NCBI GenBank assembly: GCA_012961305.1
Contig: DTZQ01000049.1
Span: 1 to 8,678, forward strand
Direction: 5' to 3'
Source of the DNA: Armatimonadota bacterium
Lineage (GTDB): Bacteria; Armatimonadota; UBA10988; DTZQ01
DNA length: 8,678 nucleotides
Part shown: positions 5,059-8,678 of the stretch, piece after piece
Layout of the letters: every line of letters begins with the position of its first letter
How positions within the stretch are numbered: the first letter of the stretch is position 1
Notes under the pieces: generated by a model
Told to the model about the DNA's origin: nothing
The model's input: only the letters and a program-made list of their open reading frames with translations
Database searches by the model: none
Program-made: the position numbers and the translations under genes

Positions 5059-6432
5059 ATGAAGGCGAGGTTTCCCTACGGCTGGTTAATGGGCCTTTGG
5101 GCCGGTGGACTGATTTCCGGCTGCCTTTCCCCGCCTCGACCGGGGGACGGGCGGGTACACATTTCCTACTGGGAGAAATGGACAGGATTTGAGGGAGAGG
5201 CCATGCGGGCCGTGGTGGAGGAGTTCAACTGGCGGCAGGACCGGATTTTCGTGGATTTGCTGACCATCAGCCGGGTAGACCAGAAAATGCTGCTGGCCAC
5301 GGCCGGGGGAGTGCCGCCGGATGTAGCCGGACTGTGGTCCTTCAACGTCAACGTCTACGCGGACAAAAACGCCATCTTGCCTCTGGATGAATACTGCCGC
5401 CGGGCGGGCATTGGGCCGGAAGATTACATCCCGGCCTACTGGGATTTGGGGGTGTACAAGGGACATGTATGGGCCCTGCCTACGACACCTGCTTCCATTG
5501 CCCTTCATTGGAACAAGGACCTGTTCCGCAAGGCGGGCCTGGACCCGGAACGCCCCCCGCGTACCATTGAGGAGTTGGACGAATATGCGGCCAAACTGAC
5601 CAAGTACGACGAAAAGGGCAACCTGGTGCAGATAGGCTTCATGCCTTCGGAGCCGGGCTGGTGGAACTGGGCCTGGGGCTATTTCTTCGGGGGGAAGTTG
5701 TACGATGAGGAGACCCAGCGCATCACTTGCGCCTCGCCGGAGAACATTCGGGCCTTCGAGTGGGTGCAGTCCTACGCGAAGAAATACGGGGTGAGTGCGT
5801 TGCAAACCTTTCAGAGCGGTTTTGGCAACTTCTCCTCGCCCCAGAACGCCTTCCTGGCAGGCAAAGTGGCCATGGAACTTCAAGGGGTGTGGATGCACAA
5901 CTTCATTGACAAGTACGCTCCCCATCTGGACTGGGGTGCGGCCCCGTTTCCCCATCCGGCCGATAGGCCCGATTTGTACGGCGTGACCAATGTGGAGGAG
6001 GACATTTTAGTCATCCCCCGTGGCGCCAAACATCCCGACGAAGCCTTTGAGTTCATCAAGTTCGTCAACTCGCAGGAGGGGATGGAACTGCTCTGTATGG
6101 GCCAGCGCAAGCATACCCCATTGAGCCGGGTGAGTCGGGAGTTTCTGGAGAGCCATCCGAACCCCTACATCGAGGTTTTCATCTCCCTGGCCAAAAGCCC
6201 CAATGCCTTCAGCACCCCGAAAATTGGCATTTGGACGGAGTATCGGGACGAGTTAGCGGCGGCCTTCGATGACATTTGGCTGCTGCGCAAGACGCCGGAG
6301 GAGGCCCTGCGGCAGGTGCAGGAGCGGATGCAGAGGAAACTGGAGCGGGAACTGCGGCGCCAGCGCCGTTGGCGGAGGGAAATAGCCTGGCTTAGAGAAC
6401 TTTGCCCGCTGTCGGTTCCTATGCTACCTTAA
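5059..6432 (+). CDS. Carbohydrate ABC transporter substrate-binding lipoprotein (family 1 SBP)
   Basis: A 457-aa extracellular solute-binding protein that captures a sugar and delivers it to the two permeases encoded downstream. The signal sequence ends in a lipobox, ISGC (19-22), so mature protein should start at lipid-anchored Cys22. The mature region has the family-1 pattern: HISYWEKWTGFEGEAM (34-49), PPDVAGLWSFNVNVYADKNAILPLDEY (86-112), ALPTTPASIALHWNKDLFRKAGLDP (139-163), the AFLAGKVAMELQGVW segment (264-278) and HPDEAFEFIKFV (325-336). Many Trp residues (92, 128, 138, 201, 202, 204, 206) suggest aromatic stacking against an oligosaccharide. The C-terminus carries an unusually basic helix (about 415-445) and an extra tail ending LCPLSVPMLP. 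ATG 5059 is preceded by AAGG/AAGGG. The exact sugar cannot be read from sequence. Confidence 0.93.
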   Translation: MKARFPYGWLMGLWAGGLISGCLSPPRPGDGRVHISYWEKWTGFEGEAMRAVVEEFNWRQDRIFVDLLTISRVDQKMLLATAGGVPPDVAGLWSFNVNVYADKNAILPLDEYCRRAGIGPEDYIPAYWDLGVYKGHVWALPTTPASIALHWNKDLFRKAGLDPERPPRTIEELDEYAAKLTKYDEKGNLVQIGFMPSEPGWWNWAWGYFFGGKLYDEETQRITCASPENIRAFEWVQSYAKKYGVSALQTFQSGFGNFSSPQNAFLAGKVAMELQGVWMHNFIDKYAPHLDWGAAPFPHPADRPDLYGVTNVEEDILVIPRGAKHPDEAFEFIKFVNSQEGMELLCMGQRKHTPLSRVSREFLESHPNPYIEVFISLAKSPNAFSTPKIGIWTEYRDELAAAFDDIWLLRKTPEEALRQVQERMQRKLERELRRQRRWRREIAWLRELCPLSVPMLP

Positions 6433-6451
6433 AAGGGAGCGGCCCGGGGGG

Positions 6452-6580
6452 ATGAAGGTGAGACCTCGTTTATGGACGTCCTTTCGACCCCATGATGAAT
6501 ATGGGGAGCAAATGAAGGAAGGAGATTTGCTGGAGCGGAAACAGAGGCCTTATGGTGGGAAAAATGCTAACTCCTCATGA
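6452..6580 (+). CDS. Possible small ORF (42 aa) between binding protein and permease
   Basis: An ATG at 6452, preceded by GGGAG (6435-6439) and a G-run, opens 42 codons that end in TGA at 6578-6580, overlapping the permease start in another frame. The product begins MKVRPRLWTSFRPHDEYGEQ; it is hydrophilic and basic, has no signal or membrane segment and resembles nothing I know. It includes the 6488-6506 hairpin. If translated, it could couple ribosomes onto the permease start at 6552 or 6564; it may equally be chance. Confidence 0.25.
   Translation: MKVRPRLWTSFRPHDEYGEQMKEGDLLERKQRPYGGKNANSS
6488..6506 (+). promoter_or_regulatory. Stem-loop in the binding protein/permease gap
   Basis: CCCCAT (6488-6493) pairs perfectly with ATGGGG (6501-6506) around a 7-nt loop. 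Stem-loops between binding-protein and permease genes are known (for example malE-malF in E. coli) to protect the upstream mRNA and lower permease output, giving excess binding protein. No T-run follows, so termination is unlikely. Confidence 0.4.
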
Positions 6581-7451
6581 ACGGCGGAGTTTGCGCAACG
6601 GATTGTTTTTCGTGGCCCCCTGGTTCATCGGCCTGGGTGTGTTTCTGCTTTATCCCATCGGCGCGTCGTTCTACTACAGCCTGTGTGAGTACTCCGTGCT
6701 CCAGCCGGCGGAGTTTATCGGGTGGGGCAACTACCTGGACCTGTTCACCGACGAGGTCTTCTGGAAGGCCCTCTACAACACGCTCTATTATGCGGCCCTC
6801 GCCCTGCCGCTGGGACTGGCCGTGTCCCTGGGCTTGGCCATGCTGCTGAACACTGGGGTGCGGGGCATGACCGTGTACCGCACCATTTTCTTCCTGCCTT
6901 CCCTGGTGCCTATGGTTGCGCTGGCCGTGCTGTGGCTGTGGATTTTCAACGGGCAATATGGGGTGCTCAACTATGTGCTCTCCTGGTTCGGCCTGCAGGG
7001 CCCCGGCTGGCTGAGTGACCCAGCCTGGGCTAAACCGGCCCTGGTGCTCATCAGCCTGTGGGGGGTAGGACACGCGGTAGTTATCTACCTGGCCGGCCTG
7101 CAGGACGTACCCCAGCACCTTTACGAAGCAGCCGAACTGGACGGGGCGACTTGGTGGCATAAAGTGCGCCACGTCACCCTGCCCCTGATTTCGCCGATAA
7201 TCCTGTTCAACTTGATTATGGCTATCATCGGCACCTTCCAGTACTTCACCGTGCCCTATGTGATGTCTCCCCAGGGCCAACCGGCCCGTTCGACCTACTT
7301 CTTTGCCATGTACCTGTACGACAATGCTTTTCTATACCTGCGCATGGGTTACGCCTGTGCCCTGGCCTGGATTTTGTTCCTCCTCATTTTGGCCCTGACG
7401 TTGGTGGCCCTGCGCCTTTCAACCCGCTTTGTGCATTACGAGGGAGGATGA
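6552..7451 (+). CDS. Sugar ABC transporter permease, MalF/UgpA/MsmF type
   Basis: A 299-aa inner-membrane permease with six predicted helices, near residues 17-42, 76-101, 108-133, 160-183, 212-236 and 265-288. The cytoplasmic EAA loop that docks to the ATPase is clear: YEAAELDGATWWHKVRHVTL (191-210) followed by PLISP. FFVAPWFIGLGVFLLYPIGASFYYSL at the N-terminus and RTIFFLPSLVPMVALAVLWLWIF (110-132) are standard for the MalF-like half of carbohydrate importers. It pairs with the next gene product to form the channel. The start is uncertain: ATG 6552 (AGAGG 4 nt upstream) or ATG 6564 (GGTGGGA 3 nt upstream, giving MLTPHERR); the frame is closed by a TGA at 6513. A strong Shine-Dalgarno-like AAGGAAGGAG (6515-6524) lies too far upstream for either start. 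Confidence 0.94.
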   Translation: MVGKMLTPHERRSLRNGLFFVAPWFIGLGVFLLYPIGASFYYSLCEYSVLQPAEFIGWGNYLDLFTDEVFWKALYNTLYYAALALPLGLAVSLGLAMLLNTGVRGMTVYRTIFFLPSLVPMVALAVLWLWIFNGQYGVLNYVLSWFGLQGPGWLSDPAWAKPALVLISLWGVGHAVVIYLAGLQDVPQHLYEAAELDGATWWHKVRHVTLPLISPIILFNLIMAIIGTFQYFTVPYVMSPQGQPARSTYFFAMYLYDNAFLYLRMGYACALAWILFLLILALTLVALRLSTRFVHYEGG

Positions 7452-7452
7452 G

Positions 7453-8307
7453 ATGGAAGCCAAATCGCCGGCGGCCAAATTGGTCATTCACCTCTTTCTT
7501 TTGGCGGGTTCGGTGGTTTTCCTGTTCCCGCTGCTGTGGATGATTTCCACCTCCCTCAAGCCCATTGAGGAAACAATGAAAATCCCGCCGCAGTGGATTC
7601 CCTCCACCTTCCAATGGCGCAATTATCTGGATGCGGTGCTCTACCGCAGCGACCAGTTGGGCTACATTCCCTTTTGGCAGTACACCAAGAACACCGTTTA
7701 CATCGCGGTCTTGAGCGTAGCGGGCACGGTGCTGGCCAACGCTTTCATTGCCTACGGCTTTGCCCGCATCACCTGGCGAGGACGGGATGTGCTGTTCGGC
7801 GTTACCTTGGCCACGATGATGGTGCCTTTCCCCGTTACCATGGTAGCGGTGTTCAGCATTTTCCGCCATCTGGGTTGGGTGGGCACTTTCAAGCCCCTGT
7901 GGGTGCCCGCCTGGTTTGGCAGTGCGTTCAACATCTTCCTGCTGCGCCAGTTTTTCCTGACCATTCCCCGGGAACTCTCTGACGCTGCCCGCGTGGACGG
8001 CTGCTCCGAGTTCGACATCTTCTGGCGCATCATCCTGCCGCTGTCCAAACCAGCCCTGGCGGTCGTGGCCCTGTTTCATTTCCTCTACGTGTGGAACGAC
8101 TTCCTGGGGCCGCTAATTTACCTCACCCACCCCGAAACCTTCACCCTTTCGCTGGGCCTGCAATTCTACCAGAGCCAGCACGGAGGTACGGAGTGGAACA
8201 TGCTCATGGCCGCCTCTACCCTCATTGTGCTGCCCATTATTGTGCTGTTCTTCTTCACTCAGCGGACGTTCATCCAGGGGATTGCCCTGACGGGGATGAA
8301 GGGATAA
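7453..8307 (+). CDS. Sugar ABC transporter permease, MalG/UgpE/MsmG type
   Basis: A 284-aa partner permease. Helices lie near residues 10-31, 80-103, 113-138, 150-168, 198-221 and 255-273. The EAA loop is RELSDAARVDGCSEFDIFWRIILPLSKPAL (173-202), with the conserved Asp-Gly and Leu-Pro. FPLLWMISTSLKP (25-37), MMVPFPVTMVAVFSIFRHLGWVGTF (122-146) and the C-terminal FFFTQRTFIQGIALTGMKG ending are diagnostic for the MalG-like subfamily. The reading frame is open further upstream (another ATG at 7429), but ATG 7453 has AGGGAGG (7441-7447) at ideal spacing and starts one base after the upstream stop, so the two permeases are translationally coupled. No ATPase follows; the operon ends here, and the stop abuts the stop of the convergent aroC. 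Confidence 0.95.
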   Translation: MEAKSPAAKLVIHLFLLAGSVVFLFPLLWMISTSLKPIEETMKIPPQWIPSTFQWRNYLDAVLYRSDQLGYIPFWQYTKNTVYIAVLSVAGTVLANAFIAYGFARITWRGRDVLFGVTLATMMVPFPVTMVAVFSIFRHLGWVGTFKPLWVPAWFGSAFNIFLLRQFFLTIPRELSDAARVDGCSEFDIFWRIILPLSKPALAVVALFHFLYVWNDFLGPLIYLTHPETFTLSLGLQFYQSQHGGTEWNMLMAASTLIVLPIIVLFFFTQRTFIQGIALTGMKG

Positions 8308-8678
8308 CTATCCACATTGGGCGCGGTGGCGTAAGTAGTGGTCCACGAGCACCAGCGCGGCCATGGCTTCCACAATGGGCACCGCGCGGGGCAGGACACA
8401 GGGGTCGTGTCGCCCCCTAATGGTTAATTTGACCTCCCGCCCGTGAAGGTCCACCGTGTCCTGTTCCTGGGGAATAGTGGCCGGGGGCTTGAAGGCCACG
8501 CGGAAGACGATGTTTTCGCCGTTGGAAATCCCGCCCTGCACGCCGCCGGAACGGTTGGTGCGTGTGCGCACGCGTCCTCCCTCTGAGTAAAAGGGGTCAT
8601 TGTGCTCCCAGCCGGTCATGGTCGCGCACTCGAAGCCGGAACCGATTTCAAAGCCTTTCGCCGCCGGCAGGGAGAGCA
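8308..8678 (-). CDS. aroC: Chorismate synthase, C-terminal part (gene continues beyond the window)
   Basis: The last about 123 codons of chorismate synthase, the FMNH2-dependent enzyme that converts 5-enolpyruvylshikimate-3-phosphate to chorismate in the shikimate pathway. The visible part reads LPAAKGFEIGSGFECATMTGWEHND at the window edge, then GRVRTRTNRSGGVQGGISNG, VFRVAFKPPATIPQEQ and GRHDPCVLPRAVPIVEAMAALVL, all hallmark C-terminal AroC blocks, including the flavin- and substrate-contacting RSGG(I/V)QGGISNG stretch. The internal ATG at 8617-8619 is not the start; homology and the open frame continue to the edge. The gene ends with TAG at 8308-8310, directly against the TAA of the convergent permease gene. 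Housekeeping; no sign of decay. Confidence 0.95.
   Translation of the reverse strand, partial: LSLPAAKGFEIGSGFECATMTGWEHNDPFYSEGGRVRTRTNRSGGVQGGISNGENIVFRVAFKPPATIPQEQDTVDLHGREVKLTIRGRHDPCVLPRAVPIVEAMAALVLVDHYLRHRAQCG

Noticed and set aside
4899..5192. 97-codon ORF across the structured leader into the binding-protein gene
   Set aside because: Composition is non-protein-like, and the bases are better explained by the long inverted repeat and the lipoprotein signal sequence.
5086..5955. 289-codon minus-strand ORF antisense to the binding-protein gene
   Set aside because: No recognisable motifs; fully covered by a well-supported + strand gene.
6567..7280. 237-codon minus-strand ORF antisense to the first permease
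   Set aside because: Gln/His-rich shadow translation with no domain; permease EAA loop supports the + strand.
7384..8079. 231-codon minus-strand ORF antisense to the second permease
   Set aside because: Same shadow character, no domain, spans two real genes.

Overview
The window is GC-rich (roughly 60%) bacterial chromosome, almost fully coding. Its content suggests a Chloroflexota (Anaerolineae-like) or related, possibly thermophilic bacterium: a DUF6785/DUF6784-type membrane protein, an MsmEFG-like sugar ABC cassette without its own ATPase, an IS200/IS605-type TnpB end and small lineage-specific proteins. This taxonomic guess comes from protein style only; no rRNA or other marker is present.

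Layout. Positions 1-90 hold the right end of an IS200/IS605-type element: the last 16 codons of a TnpB nuclease (2-52, + strand), then stem-loops ending in GTGTCAA. This is the usual place for a 3' omega RNA (reRNA) scaffold. Convergent to it is a complete short-chain dehydrogenase/reductase (162-935, - strand). A clear sigma70-like promoter (1030-1058) opens a long run of + strand genes. First come two unrecognised proteins (1103-1822, 1843-2538) that look like diverged copies of one nucleotidyltransferase-like plan. Then comes a 108-aa protein resembling only the N-terminal THUMP part of a THUMP-type RNA methyltransferase (2540-2866), and a 662-aa multi-spanning DUF6785/DUF6784 (OPT-like) protein (2900-4888).

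After a 170-nt gap with a long fold-back structure comes a carbohydrate ABC transporter: lipoprotein binding protein (5059-6432), MalF/UgpA-type permease (6552-7451) and MalG/UgpE-type permease (7453-8307). The binding-protein/permease gap (6433-6551) contains a stem-loop and a possible 42-codon ORF. The last gene is the 3' part of aroC (chorismate synthase, - strand, 8308 to the window edge), whose stop codon directly abuts that of the last permease gene.

How the genes fit together. The ABC cassette probably imports an oligosaccharide or glycoside and borrows a shared ATPase encoded elsewhere. The DUF6785 protein beside it may be a second transporter of the same locus. The SDR could act on an imported sugar derivative, but its divergent orientation makes that weak. 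I see no complete new defence or CRISPR-like system. The most interesting items are the TnpB/omega-RNA end, the tandem nucleotidyltransferase-like pair with its coupled THUMP fragment, and the attenuator-like leader before the binding-protein gene.
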